The notes under the pieces: generated by a model
Database searches by the model: none
What the model was told of the DNA's origin: nothing
The model's input: only the letters and a program-made list of their open reading frames with translations
Made by a program: the position numbers and the translations under genes
Shown here: positions 47,609-60,094 of the stretch, in pieces
How the letters are laid out: the number at the start of each line of letters is the position of its first letter
Position numbering within the stretch: the stretch's first letter is position 1
From: Tubiluchus corallicola
Lineage: Eukaryota; Priapulida; Priapulimorpha; Priapulimorphida; Tubiluchidae
DNA: 64,000 bases
Assembly (NCBI GenBank): GCA_030141605.1
Contig: JAQGDQ010000197.1
Coordinates: 297,501-361,500, forward strand
Reading direction: 5' to 3'

Positions 47609-47855
47609 CGTCTTTGCTATCATCTTTTACGAGATTTAGCGACAAATTTAGAAAAGGGAGATCAAAATGTGAAATTTTTGAAGAGAACAGTGCATGCGAC
47701 CACGTCTCAGTACAATCAACACATTTCTGTTTTTCCACTGCTGATTTTTTTCCTACTACTTTTTTCACAACCTGTGATTGTATTTTTGTATTTCTGCGGT
47801 GTGGAACACTTCCAGCCTGGAAGTTATAGGGGAAACTCTTTTCCTCCTCACAATC
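47609..47855 (-). CDS. Candidate internal coding exon, unknown family
   Basis: On the minus strand a strong acceptor (GCTTTTGTTCCTGATTTTTAAG) ends just before 47855, and a good donor (G|GTAAGAAT) follows 47609. The 247 bases between read without stops in phase 0, giving 82 codons plus one base. The peptide opens DCEEEKSFPYNFQAGSVPHR, has a Lys/Val-rich middle (VVKKVVGKKSAVEKQK), a CVDC pair with TETW, and ends LNLVKDDSKDG. I do not recognise the family. No partner exon was identified on either side. Plus-strand frames across the same bases lack splice signals and look like shadows. Confidence 0.45.
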
Positions 47856-47899
47856 CTTAAAAATCAGGAACAAAAGCATAGTAGCATCTTTTGTTCGGT

Positions 47900-50795
47900 G
47901 TTTTTCTACATTGTGATATATTTGGTGTTATAGGGTTATGATGCATTCTGTCTAATGCTGATAGAAAGAGTCTATTACTAAGCAATTAACTAACTAAATA
48001 AAATGAACTGAAATTGAATAAAAGGTAAATAAAAGTTAACGAAAACTGCGTTAAACTCGTGATTCGTCCTGCGGCTACTGATCTGGTTGATCACGTATTT
48101 GTATTGTGTTAGTTATATTATGTTTACATTTTATTTTTGTATTGTTTTTATTTACATTATGATTTGTATTGTACGTATTGTGCCTTGAAACCTGACAGAC
48201 TGTGACATACGCAGTGATTCTGAATGTTAGCTGTATACCTGTCATATTCTCCTGAAGTGAGGCTAGTCATTTAACTGCACATCCTCTGCTACTATCGCTT
48301 AGTGTATGAAGAGCATTACCTCTTGATTAAACTTGTTGCTGTACTGTTCCTTCACAAGTACACAGTTATGGCACACAGGCTTACAAAAACGAGATGAAGA
48401 AAAGGCATTTTAATTGAATTCAACAAACGCTTCAAATACGTTCTAAAGTTATGAACTTGCTAACCGATATGGCGCATGCAGAGTTCTTTTAATATCACTG
48501 TCTCTTATCATACGACATCACTGTCACCACATCCTTATTTTTGCAATCGGATTTCGTCTTGATCGGTATTGTGAACTTTTAACTGATTATTGGAGATTTT
48601 TCTTGTTAAGCTTTGTAAAATTTGATTAACGCTACAAAACCCATTTTATAATTTTACCATTGTTATTTTGTTAGATATGAAAAAAAGGAAAAACCTAAAA
48701 TCATATATTAAAACGTTTCTTTTTGGTCTATGCGTTTCTAGCGTATAAACAAACAACCGAGGAAGTGGGATTCATCGCTGGCTGTTGACTGACTATTGCT
48801 GACAATCCGACATTGCTGACTATTCGAGGACTTCTTCGATGATATCCAGCTTTAATCACACGTCCAATTAGTTTTGGTTTGGCTCGTTATTAAGATACTA
48901 CATGGGAGTATGATGGCCACTAGAGACAGCTTGCGCGCCAGTTTGAATGTCATGCATCTAGTCAATAAAATTGATTGAGTCGTTGAACAAATCTGCGCAT
49001 TTGCGCGCCAGTAATGAAAAGGATTTTAGGAAAATTTTTGCGCTCTTTGCCTGAATGACAGTGAATGCTGTCAAGTGCATAATTTATGAGACAGCTGTTT
49101 GAGTACAGCAGCAAGTACTGATTCAATTTGTAAAAGCAATTTACCGTCTCTTAGTTTTTTTACGTATTTTAAATTTGTTTAATGCATATGGATAAAGCAA
49201 AATAAAGGAGATTCTTAACTCAACGGTGTCGCGTAAAGGCGCCGTAAAGCCATACTCGGTGCTTTAAGATTCATTCTTAGCAATTGCTATATATGTCTAC
49301 ATGCCAGTTATCTCTTTAGGCCGTTAAAATCAATAACTGGTTAAGTATTATTAATAGTGACAAGAGGGTTGTTGCATTTTAACGAGAAATGAAACATCAT
49401 CTGTTTATTAATACGGATATGATAAAGGTAAGGAATTCGTGCGAATAACTGCATTTGCAAAAGAAGATAAAGTAAAGTAAGAAAGTAAAAACACAAAACT
49501 ATTGAAATACAACAACAATAAGGTGTCAAAGTTAAAGCTTAGCATGTTGGGTTTATTTTACTGATATCACTTAAACCTGGAAAAATATAACAAAGAAATT
49601 TGTAAAAAATTGTCTATATACCATAAAAGTCATTTATACTACCGCTGTATGGAAATTTTCAGGCACGGTGGTAGATGCCATTTACTTGAAAATTGCGACG
49701 TAACTGATAAACTTCATAACTTTTCGTAAGCGTGTCGTGGCTTTCCGCAAGTGCTCACTGTTTAAACTGGTTCAAACTTCTGCAACTTACCTAACATTCA
49801 TGAAAAAATACTGCAAAATTAACTATCTAATTTTCTTCAGCCGATGAATAACGTCATTGTTGGACGAATGGAGACTCAAAATGGGAGCGCACAAACGTGA
49901 AATGATTGCTACTTTATAGTAATTTTACTAATTGTACGAGGCGCTTATAACACTCTTATTACAAAATCTTTGTAACATTTTTCGCAACACATTGAAATAA
50001 GCCAAACTTCCCAGAATGTTTGGCTTTCCCTTTAATTTTTAATAACAGCTTTTTTACTTTGTTATGAATGCGCAAAATCTGGCCTGACAAAACTTTATGT
50101 CAGTGACTTAATTCAACTCTGTTCTTTTTTTAAATTTATAATTGACATTTTTCATAATTCACGCTGCTCTTCCCTTTTGCAAATACTCTATCTTTTTAAG
50201 TGTCTCTCCTTTAAGCCTTCTTAAGAACTGTTAAACGGAGCAGAAGTTGTTCCTAACTGATTTCTAGAATTCAACATTTGTCTTATACCTAAACATGCAA
50301 GATCAGCGCAATAGTTAGAGCGTTCAGAATAACCACACAAAAATAATTAATGCTTATCGATTCACATTCACAAATTGTCACATTCAACTTTTTTCTTTTA
50401 GTTACATTCATTTTTGCCTTATTTGATACATCCAACAAATCCGTCGTTTTTGTAAAAGTGTGTGCAGCATATGTCATTAAAATGGAAAAAAAGAGTGAAA
50501 GCTTTATTAGTTGCATTTTTAAACTTAATAAAAATGGGAATAAGAAAACTTTTGCACGTTTTTAGCATACATTAAATGGTACCGTGGACCCTGGCAGCGA
50601 TAAAAGACATTAAACTTTGCAAGTAGAAAGCGTGTGATTTCTAGGCGTCCGTGAAGCTTAATATCATGTCCATAGTGTGGATTTTTTTTTAAAAATCGAT
50701 TGGTAATTTTCAAGACAGTTAAGCGATTTTTAATGCACATGTTGAAGGTGTGTATTCGTGTACAATCAGAAACCTGCCACCAATTTTTGTCAGAA
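47900..50795. other. Non-coding stretch
   Basis: Holds a 9-bp perfect hairpin (AAGCCAAAC / GTTTGGCTT, 49999-50026) and a TTTTGTATTG-type simple patch near 48110-48180. No gene is called. Confidence 0.45.
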
Positions 50796-50798
50796 AGA

Positions 50799-50822
50799 GT
50801 AGAGTAGAGTAGAGTAGAGTAA
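50799..50822. repeat. (TAGAG)n short tandem repeat
   Basis: Four to five TAGAG units precede TATACTTTATTTAAAGTC. In minus sense that is GACTTTAAATAAAGTATA, close to the SINE tail at 62418-62440. Confidence 0.8.
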
Positions 50823-51099
50823 AGTATACTTTATTTAAAGTCAGATCATACAAACTATAAACATAAGCTATGAAGTTATTGCAATCGACTGATAAAAATA
50901 TACCTATAAAATACACGCCTAATAACAAAAAACGCACTAAAAAGCGGAAGTGACATCCTTTGCGGGCGGAAAACTTCGTGTTGACGTAAGCTCTATAGAT
51001 TTTTGTTTGTCAAATCACTAAGCCTAGGATTACATACAAATCACTAAGCCCTAGGCCCTGTAACACATAACTGAAACTAAATGCGTGCTCAAAAAAATT

Positions 51100-52556
51100 A
51101 TATTTTTATTTATTTATTAATGATACATCTGTGAACTGAAGTCAAGAGACTTATATGTCCATTAAAAACATCGTAAAATTTTCATCGACAATACATAGAA
51201 TGTAAAATTACAACTAAAAGTACAAAATACATAGTACATGGTTAGTACAATATAAACACACAAGTACGTGCAAATAAATTAGAAGTGCAAATAAAAAGAT
51301 GAAAAATTGATTAGTACGATAAAATTGTATAATTATGGTAAAAAAATTACATCTTACATCATTTATCAAATCACACATTTTCTAGTAAATATTTTTTGAA
51401 CGTTTCTTAAATTTATTTTTATTACTGACCTGTTTTATTTTACTGGGTAAATTATTCCACATTACAGCACCATTATACATGACAGAATGTTTGATAACGT
51501 TGGTTCTACACTTAGGAATATGGAATTTGTGGTATTGTCGAGTTTGGTATGAATGTATACTGCTATTATAACTGAAAAAATGTGATACATATTAAACGAA
51601 AGATTATTAACGTATTTGTACATGAACAGGTTAGTTTGCATGTCGACTACCTTGGGCGTTGTCAGTATTTTTAAATTTTTGAAGAGATTTTCGGTGTGAG
51701 CTATGTAATGCGAGTGCGTCATTAGACGGATGAGCTTTTTTGAACTGTTGATAATCTTTCTGAGGTATCTGCATACGTATTACTCCATACTATACTGCAA
51801 TAATCAAAGTAAGGGTGTGCAACCATATAATACAGCTGATTATAAGTAGATAAATCTAAAATTTTATAACATTTTTTGAAAATTCCAAATATTTTACTAA
51901 GTTTTGAGCAAATGTGGTCGATGTGTTTTTTCCAAGATAAAATCTCATCCAAAACAAAACCTAAAAATTTAACTTCTTTAACATGACTGATAAAAACACC
52001 ATCGACATGAATCTGACAACTCTTTCTAAGATATCTTTTCTTTTTTCCAGTAAAAATTATAAAATTTGTCTTTTTTCCATTTAAACTTAATTTATTGGCC
52101 TTAGACCGATTCGATGGTAACATTAGTTCCTGATTAACGATTTCACAAAGAGAATAAACATTTTTATCAAATAAGATGAAATATAAATGTCATCAGCAAA
52201 TATTACCGTAAATAATTTTTTCGAAGCAGTTGCTAAATCATTGATGTAGATTAAAAACAATAGTGGTCCCAAAATAGAGCCCTGTGGGACACCACATACA
52301 CTACACACGTCTAGTATTTATTATAGTAAACAAATTGTTTTCTATCACTTAAATAACTTTTAAGCCATTTGTAGCATATTCCTCTAATCCCATAAAAAGT
52401 CGATTTTTCTAGTAAAATTTGATGGTCGACAGTGTCAAACGCCTTCGTGTATCTTGTAGACATAAATGCACAAAAATGAAGGTTACTCTGGCTGAGTAAT
52501 GGTAAACGTATAGCCATAAAAAGTCGTTGCATAACAAAGTGACAGAGCATCAAACA
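51100..52556 (-). mobile_element. LINE (second lineage), long 5'-truncated copy
   Basis: In minus sense the order is: RT motif A region (TKAFDTVDHQILLEK, then WLKSYLSDRKQFVYY), motif B ([20 protein letters not shown]), motif C (FADD), the thumb (KANKLSLNGKKTNFIIF, VKFLGFVLDEILSW), and a C-terminus with SVMYNGAVMWNNLP ending in TAG at 51382-51384. A 3' UTR of about 280 bases ends in an AAATAAATAAAT-type tail at about 51103. Frameshifts near 52310, 52125 and 51500, and a changed motif A (Arg where the first catalytic Asp is expected), make it inactive. The architecture fits the CR1/L2/Jockey-like clades. Confidence 0.9.
51382..52553 (-). pseudogene. Reverse transcriptase, frameshifted
   Basis: Readable pieces are 52553-52311, 52308-52123, 52123-51722 and 51722-51462, plus a C-terminal segment in another frame down to 51382. 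Together they cover RT motifs A to C, the thumb and the C-terminus, in the right order. Endonuclease and N-terminal parts are missing. It belongs to the mobile element. Confidence 0.9.
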
Positions 52557-52559
52557 AGC

Positions 52560-52930
52560 AAGCAGCCTATAATTCTCTGGATGATATCATTTTCTCAAGA
52601 CCGCTAATGAAGTATTCATTGGATCAAATCAAGATGGTATTCAGTATTTTGATGGAAAGAAGTATTCAGTATTTTGGATTCATAGAAGCTGCGTGTAGCG
52701 GTTCTATGATCTATTAACGGAATAGTAACGAATCTACTAACTAAACTGATGTAGTACGATACAAAGGCTAGTAGAAAGCCTCTCTTTCATGTCAGAAATA
52801 CGGCAGGATGGCGCTTTATCAATAGGATACCACACCACTTTATTAATTTTGGGCTACTCCGTTTCTGTTTGAAAATTCGAAACCATCCCCAGGCAAAGGG
52901 ACCAAACTAAAATGTAAAAAACAAGCAAAT
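52560..52930. other. Non-coding stretch
   Basis: Contains a local duplication of GTATTCAGTATTTTG (about 52631 and 52661). Otherwise nothing is recognised. Confidence 0.5.
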
Positions 52931-52936
52931 TAAACC

Positions 52937-53054
<118 letters not shown>

Positions 53055-53578
53055 GATAGCTTATTATTTTGTTGCAATGCTGTAATTGTTATACTCAATA
53101 AGTGAACAAATTAAGATATTTATATACCTATATAATATTATATCAATCGTGCCGCTTCTTATGTTATGACTGAGTTGTTCATAAAATTTAGTCATAAATG
53201 TAGCAAATCATCAAATAAATGTAACGCACGCTCTTTAACGGACGGGTGGTTACCCTAACGCCAGTTTTTGGGTCTCTGTTGTTTAAAACTCCAATTTTAG
53301 GGTCTCCGTACTCCTAATGTTTATATGGTACATCATATATGGAAATGGTAATAACGAACAACACGTAACAAGTCCAATTTACGGCGCTCATTTTCAGGAC
53401 CGAAATTAAAAAATGGCTTCATAGTACAAGTCAAGTGTTACTGGTAACAGCCATATTTGAAATGACTGGCTCTCGGTCGCCATAAAGAATAAAAAATGAC
53501 CAAGAATTATGAAGCGCAAGTCTATTATTACCTGCTGACACAGAATTGGTAATTTAAATCCTAACATGGTTTACAATT

Positions 53579-54286
53579 CGAAAAAAGATCAAGGCACGAC
53601 TACCCAAATGAAGTTTTACTTGTTCGATACTTATTTCTTACAGATAAATGTCTTTTACTACAAATGCAGTCTTTTGATAAATGTTCCATACCAAATTGGA
53701 TGATGGCAGAAACGGATGACATCTACGAGATTCTATGGAGATAAACTTTCCGTAACACATGCCCTATCAGATTGCTTGTAGCATCTGTCTCGCCCTCTAC
53801 TGGCCAATTCTTATTAACTAAGAGAAGACAGTGTAGTTTTTATATATATATATAATTTACAGTTTGCTGATATATATATGCATATATATCATATAAAGTA
53901 CATATAGTATATATAGTATACATACAAGTATTACCGTATCTGCATTTTAACAACAATAACAACAACACTCAGCAGAAAAAGAAACAATAAGAAAATGTTA
54001 GACCCTGTCTCAGAAGCAATACCGTTACTGAAAACTAAAAAGTCTCAGGATGCATACAGATCTATTCTGTTAATATATAATTTAACATTGTTTGAATTTC
54101 ATTATTTGGGAAATTTTTAATTGTTATTTGGCCTTCTCTTGTCCGGCGAATATATATTTATTTAAATGAATATGTTTAAATATGTCTTATGAATGTATTG
54201 GAATTTTTCACAGTGATTAGACACTTATGAGATAATACGTATAACGCATTGTCTAAGTGCAAAAGGAGCGAGGCTTTCAGCGAGCC
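53579..54286 (+). mobile_element. Repeat R5, plus copy split by an insertion
   Basis: 53579-53827 and 54188-54286 match, in order, the complement of 56200-56540 (CTTGTTCGATACTTATTTC, TTTTGATAAATGT, TATGGAGATAAACTTTC, TCGCCCTCTACTGG, then TTTTTCACAGTGATTAGAC, ATACGTATAACGCATTG, GGAGCGAGGCTTTCA). About 360 bases of TA-rich sequence separate the two parts here but not in the other copy. Confidence 0.8.
53838..53925. repeat. TA-rich simple sequence inside R5
   Basis: Interrupted TATATA and TATATAGTATA runs, part of the insertion splitting R5. Confidence 0.85.
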
Positions 54287-54497
54287 GCTGACAGCGCCAC
54301 TAATGGCATTGTATGTGTCCGTCGACTTAATTTATGTCTTCGCTTGTAAATACATCAAGCCATAACAATAATCATTTGAGAGCAGTGTGAGTTTACTTCA
54401 CGAACAATCGAAGCATTTTAAAAAAAGCTGGCAACGTTGTGTGTGCAATACGACTTTTGTGTTCTCCTTTATCGTACCTTAATGTAATTCCTAGTTT

Positions 54498-54510
54498 ATA
54501 AAACTTATAC
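54498..54510 (+). repeat. Target-site duplication, left copy
   Basis: ATAAAACTTATAC, identical to 55227-55239. Confidence 0.9.
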
Positions 54511-55226
54511 CTTACCTTAGACCTTAGTCCTTCCTGCGCATTGATGCACATTGGGCAGACAGCATTTTCCACTGAGTTCTATCGGCGGCTTCGTTCTCTA
54601 CGTTTTCCCAACGTATGTTGACAGCTCGAAGGTCTTCTTTGAAGGATCTGCGCCACGTTGTTTTTGGCCGACCTCTTTTTCGTTTCCCACCAGGTGGTTC
54701 CCACTGTACTGCTGTTTTGGCGTAACGACTTTCTGATAGACGGAGAATATGTCCAGCCAGTTTCATTCTTCTCTCTGTAACTATATCTTGTAACCGCAAT
54801 GACTGCGCTCGTTGAAGAACTTCAACATTGGTGACATGGTCGCGGTAGGAGATTTTTAGTATCTTTCGAAGGCATTTTTGGTGGAAGACGTTCAGTTTCT
54901 TTGATAACTCCGCTGTGACTTTCCAGGTTTCGCTGGCATAGAGAGCCGTTCGCAGCACAATGGCGTTGTACAGACGAAGTTTGATTTTCATGTCAATTTT
55001 CTTGCTTGTCCAGATTTTTCCCATCTTCCTAAATACTGCTGTTGCTTTGCCGATTCTCCCCCTGATGTCATTTTCTGTACCTCCATTACAGGTCATCACA
55101 CTGCCCAGATATGAAAAACTGGTAACGTTCTTAACCATTTGGCCTCCCACTGTTATATGTACATCATTCTGTTGGTTTGTCCACACTTTCAAAACTTTGG
55201 TCTTTTCTTGACTAATTCTCAATCCA
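54511..55226 (-). mobile_element. RTE-like LINE 3' fragment
   Basis: 716 bases bounded by a perfect 13-bp target duplication. In minus sense the coding part opens GLRISQEKTKVLKVW and runs to TAA at 54524-54526. It keeps SYLGSVM, ALYASETWKV, RRMKLAGHILRLSESRY and GGKRKRGRPKTTWRR, all typical of the RTE-type C-terminus after the RT palm. The 3' end is a short run of TAAGGT units, as RTE elements commonly have. There is no internal stop in the 234 or so element codons, so this is a rather young insertion, 5' truncated on arrival. The clade call rests on motif memory. Confidence 0.9.
54524..55225 (-). pseudogene. RTE-type pol C-terminus, truncated
   Basis: The open frame extends upstream to 55318, but its first 30-odd codons (starting MYIYTHLYNA) come from target DNA beyond the duplication at 55227. 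Only the part from GLRIS onward belongs to the element. RT catalytic motifs and endonuclease are absent. Confidence 0.9.
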
Positions 55227-55239
55227 ATAAAACTTATAC
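55227..55239 (+). repeat. Target-site duplication, right copy
   Basis: ATAAAACTTATAC, identical to 54498-54510. Confidence 0.9.
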
Positions 55240-55244
55240 GTATG

Positions 55245-56195
55245 TGCATAAATATGCATGGAGAGAACACATAAGTTATAGGGCACTGTGCGTTGTACAA
55301 ATGCGTATATATGTACATATATTAACTACTATGAATGCCGTCGATGAGGACAATGATTTTGTGACAGATTTTAGCTCCGTAATTTCAGTACATATTTAAC
55401 ACCACACAGAGACGTGCTGGCAAATTTATAGTAACCAGTCTGTTCACGTTTGGTATTAAATTAGCCTTGTCTAATTAAATTTTGTGGTGTCTTAATTGCC
55501 TAGAGTAGGTACTAACTAGACGCAACTCAATACAACTAGATACAGTCACATATTCAATTCGCCAAGTTAACTTAATTTAGTCCTTAAAGATTAATATTAT
55601 ACATTTCTGCTGTCGAATTGGGTCTTTAAACTAAGGAAAAAGAAGAAACAAAAAGAAAAAGATGAACACTATTGAAACCACTGTGGTTCATTCTCAGGTG
55701 AAATATTAAGAAAGAAAAAAAATCACATGAAAATATTAAGCGTTAATTTTTTGCGTTACTAATACAAAAAATACCAAACTTAAAAAAGAGTGCAATCATA
55801 TAGAAAGATGGAGGAAACACACTAAATGAAAAGAAGGAAAAGCACAGAAGCGTAAAATAAATGGCCTCAATGATAAATTTTGAGCCTCACTTGAATTTTG
55901 GGTTCAGACACATAAGTTTTGGGTTTTACTCTAAGATGTTGGGATTGCGGCCAATAATTTTATACTTCTTTATTTTTCTGTCGTGGTTTTTATTCATTGT
56001 GTCGCTGTGTTTTTGTACTTTGTGATTGTATCCTTTTTACGTGTGGTACTTTATGTGTTACAAACCTAAAAAATGAACATGTTTTAATTCTTATGACTTT
56101 TTTCTTTTTATTAATCTTTCATTTGAAACTGCAATGTGGCTTGAAACGTCGCATTCTTTCTTTTTTTTATTAATTGTACCTATTCCTGTTATTGA
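55245..56195. other. Non-coding stretch
   Basis: AT-rich and A-rich sequence. No gene recognised. Confidence 0.5.
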
Positions 56196-56199
56196 CAAT

Positions 56200-56540
56200 T
56201 ATAGGCTAGTTGAAAGCCTCGCTCCTTTCGTACCTAGCCAATGCGTTATACGTATTGTCTCAGTAGCGTCTAATCACTGTGAAAAAGTTCCAATGCCTTC
56301 ATAATTTACAGTTTCTCTTAATTGATAATAATTAGCCAGTAGAGGGCGAGGCAGATGCTAAGCAATTCGACATGGCATGTTTTACAGAAAGTTTATCTCC
56401 ATAGAGTCACGTAGACATTATCCGTTTTTGCCATCATCCAGTTTGATATGAGATGATACATTTATCAAAAGGCAGTAGGAAATAAGTATCGAACAAGTAT
56501 AACTTCATTTAATGTAGTCGTGCAACGATCTTTTTTTCAG
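56200..56540 (-). mobile_element. Repeat R5, minus copy, uninterrupted
   Basis: Complement of the plus copy at 53579-54286, about 340 bases, starting CTGAAAAAAAGATCGT in minus sense. With the other copy it forms a widely spaced inverted pair around the RTE insertion. No coding capacity. Confidence 0.8.
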
Positions 56541-56544
56541 AATT

Positions 56545-58110
56545 CCTAATTTTGAAAACCAGCCAAATTGACGCGTACGTGGTTTTTGCTCTTGCTTTCA
56601 TTCTTATCACCAATGGACTGCGCGACATTGCTTCTTGCATAATAACAGAGTTTGCATTGCAACCTATAAATCGCTTTATGGGTGTTCGGAACGGGGAATA
56701 CACAGGCCGTAAAACACGTCGTTCTGTCAGATCAAGTTATAAATCTATGTCGGCCATGCAAGCGCAGAGAAAAGGATTAGAAAGATGAACCACTAGAAGC
56801 AGACACCGTCTGTTAGATCAGCTAGATTTGTTACAAATGATTTTTCCTTGACTATGCATTGCTTTGAAAGGCAAGTTCTGCGGGGCTTCAAAATCAATCT
56901 TGACGATGCCTCTAAGTAAGAAAACGGACTACAGTTGTGTATGTCTCAAGTCGAAACGGCGCTTAGCTTTTAGAATAAAACTCACTCAGAGTAAGAGTAA
57001 ATGAGTTTATTTATTACCATTTATAACGACAAGAGAAGTGAATAAAAAAATTATAATTATAATTATTATTTATATACTTTATATTACATACAACTTTTAG
57101 TAACATTAGAAATTGCACAAGTGATTATTCAATTGAGTAATTAAAGGGTGGCGAAAGAACTATATTTATCAATGTCAGCCACCATCCCAGATATGCGACT
57201 AATAATAATAAGTTAATTAATTATTGCGGATGTATCAAGAAACATAACGTCACGAAACTTTCCTGCATTTTCTCGCATCAATGAGCTATAACAGCTTTTA
57301 ACTAGCGTTTGCTGCCAAAACTAATTTGAAGTAAGACAAAAGAAATTTCATGGAAAAATAACGGAAACAGTATCAAACTATTTTACATAGAAATGTAACT
57401 AATGTTTAATTGATCACGTTTTCCACAACATTGTAGCTGGGATTCAGCTTTGCTCCAGTATCATTTTGATATCTATAGGCTTCTAAATAGACCAGATAAT
57501 TACAGTACGTCGATATGGGCGCCAGTAAGCTTAAGCTTCCATTCTTCGCCTCGGATGTCATTGATCACACTTGTTTCAATAGCCAGTACTGATGGCAGCT
57601 GTTGGCGACCTACTTTACAAAAGGGTTAATTCTTGGTCATGCTCTTCAGTATTATATTGCTATACGAGCAGTCATCAGGCAAAAGTAGATTCCATTGTGT
57701 GATGGATTCGAAGTCACTGGCTTGCTCAATGGGCTTCCTTAAAGTTTGTATACCTTCACATACACTCATATGATGGCTAATCTGTAAGCCCATCATATTG
57801 TTCTTACCTTGTCGTAAGTCATAAGTCATTAAATTTCACACAATACATTTGCAACAATTTTGTGTACAAAAATACAGTGAAAAAGTCACAATGAACATTA
57901 CAGTTTCTTACTGTTTCTGAACAAGAAAAGCTTTACACTACGTTTGCTGCGTTGCAGGACAATCGAAAACCAGAGCTTGTTAGATTGCCACACCCTGAAA
58001 AGTTAAAGGAGTAATGAATATAAATGGCGGTTCTTCAAATTTAATACCATTAACAAAGCAGTGCTAAAAAATCAAAAGAAACCAGTTTTATAGTAAGTTT
58101 ATAACAAAAC
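56545..58110. other. Non-coding stretch
   Basis: Frames at 56552-56788 (plus) and 57626-57829 (minus) have no domain I know. The latter overlaps a donor-like CAAG|GTAAGAAC on the minus strand near 57808. Unassigned. Confidence 0.4.
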
Positions 58111-58117
58111 AAATTGA

Positions 58118-58172
58118 TTATTCGTAATTAGAGTAGGATTTTAGGTTTTAAAACCTTATATTATAGTAGGTA
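58118..58172 (+). repeat. Dispersed repeat R3, partial copy 3
   Basis: TTATTCGTAATTAGAGTAGG, then TTTTAGGTTTTAAAACCTTATATTATAGTAGG, in the same order as 11175-11230. Confidence 0.55.
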
Positions 58173-58179
58173 GACTTTA

Positions 58180-59630
58180 AATGGTTGATTTGCAATTGCT
58201 AGGTGCTTGCAATAATCTGGAATATCTTGACGTGACTCACGTTTCGTTGTAGAAATTCGCGTATCGTGCATGACTTTGGCGTGACTTTGTTCTACACATA
58301 TTTCCCAACTACTGTTATTGAATATCTTAAATTTCGAGCAAGCAGAGTGAAACTGTAGCAACTGTGTAATCACTCACTGTGCAATTGTGTTTGTCGAGAA
58401 CTATTGCTGTTTTGACAACTGCAGAAGATAAAACGCTCCTTCAACAACCTTTTTTGATGAAAAAGCTGACGTCGCTTGACGAATATGGATGCGACGCGCT
58501 TTTTGAAAAAATGTGAGGTTTTTTGGCTTCTTCACAAATAAAATCAGCAACATACACAATACAGTTCTGGTGATTTAGTATTAATATTCATGTTTTAGTA
58601 CTCACTGCATTCAACTGCGAAACGTTTTGTCCTCTGCTGTCCGAGCATCACAAAGCAGCAAGAATATGCTAATCAATGCTGGAATATTACGTTTGATAAG
58701 AAGTGAAAACAGCTTGTAGAATTTAACTTTATAAAAAGTTTTCGAAGCGTAGAGAAAGCAACAATAGACAACCAAATCATGGTTATTATAATAGAAACTC
58801 TAGAGTTTCTTTTTAAAACCATAGCGCACATAGATGTAGAAGTTTTCTTTTTCAAACCGAATGGTTGGTCAAAACTGAATATCAGATTTTCGCATTTTAT
58901 TATAATTATCCAATTAAGCATTTATAGATGGATGGCAACAATGCAACGGTCTTTACTACTTAAATCGCCTCGTTGATCTTTAGGAACGGGGTAGATATTA
59001 GAGAATTTTAAATCGTCAGGGGAAATATTGAATTAACATTCATATTCATCAATAGACATAAGTGCACAAAAATGTAAGGGGCATGTATTAAGTGATCAGA
59101 CGTTAACCCAAGGTTGCCATCAGATTTAGTAGGTTTCATGGTAAATCGTGAGTGTCGATATCATCACATAGCTTAGATGATCTCTGGCATCCCAGAAAGA
59201 GGATTCTCGGAAGGAGATATACAATTCTTTAGAAAGAGGTGGAACAGGGCTACACGATGGAAGGGTCACATTTCAGGACACCTCCAAAGACAGGAGTGGC
59301 GACGAGTTGATTAGAGGTTCCGTTTTGGGCAATTCTTGCTTGGAAAACTGTTGACGCAAGCCATTGTACTGACGTCATTCCTTTGTACTCTGATTATAAT
59401 TTTGTTAAGTAAAAGCAGCTGCTGGCTGTTATAATGTAAGTTATATAATGATAATTAATACGATCAAATTAATACGAGCATATTAATACGATCAAAAGGA
59501 GCAGTTTGCAAACACTATTTAGAATATCCGTGCATTACTGTTCATTGATGGATGGATCTAAGAGCTTTTGTTATAGCATACAGTTTCAACTTTCTGCAAA
59601 ATGTTTTGCAACGTTTCGCTACGATACTGT
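58180..59630. other. Non-coding stretch
   Basis: No coding exon recognised. It includes a short triplication of TTAATACGA-type units near 59456-59492. Confidence 0.45.
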
Positions 59631-59634
59631 GCTG

Positions 59635-59935
59635 TTGGTGTTGGTGTTGTTTGTGTTGTCATCGTCGTCATCGTCATTATCATCATAATCACCATGTGAT
59701 GTGGTGGGTTTGGCATGGTGTAAGTGGCGTGGCATGGTGTAATGTGGGTGGTGCGATATGGGTATTGTGGTGTGGATGATGTGGTGTGGGTAGTGTGGGG
59801 TGGAGCCGTGTAGGCGGTGTGTTGTGGGTGGTATTGGTATAGTTTGGTGGGTTTGGTGTTGTGTGTTGCGGGTGGTGTGTTGTGGGTGATGCTGGTGCAG
59901 TGCTGTGGGTGGAGCGGTGGATATGATATGGTTTA
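59635..59935. repeat. GT/GGT-rich degenerate minisatellite
   Basis: A TCATCGTCGTCATC patch (59658-59695) is followed by about 240 bases of GTGGTGTGGG-type units, almost free of C on the plus strand. The His/Pro-rich minus frame at 59619-59957 is compositional. Confidence 0.9.
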
Positions 59936-59967
59936 TCATTGTGGGATTTAAGTGCAATATTGTTCTA

Positions 59968-60091
<124 letters not shown>

Positions 60092-60094
60092 CAC

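Noticed and set aside
57626-57829. 67-codon minus frame with a donor-like CAAG|GTAAGAAC near its start
   Set aside because: The donor would cut off most of the frame, and neither the first seven codons nor the rest match a known family.
59619-59957. His/Pro/Thr-rich 112-codon minus frame
   Set aside because: Direct translation of the GT/GGT-rich minisatellite and its flanking CAT patch.
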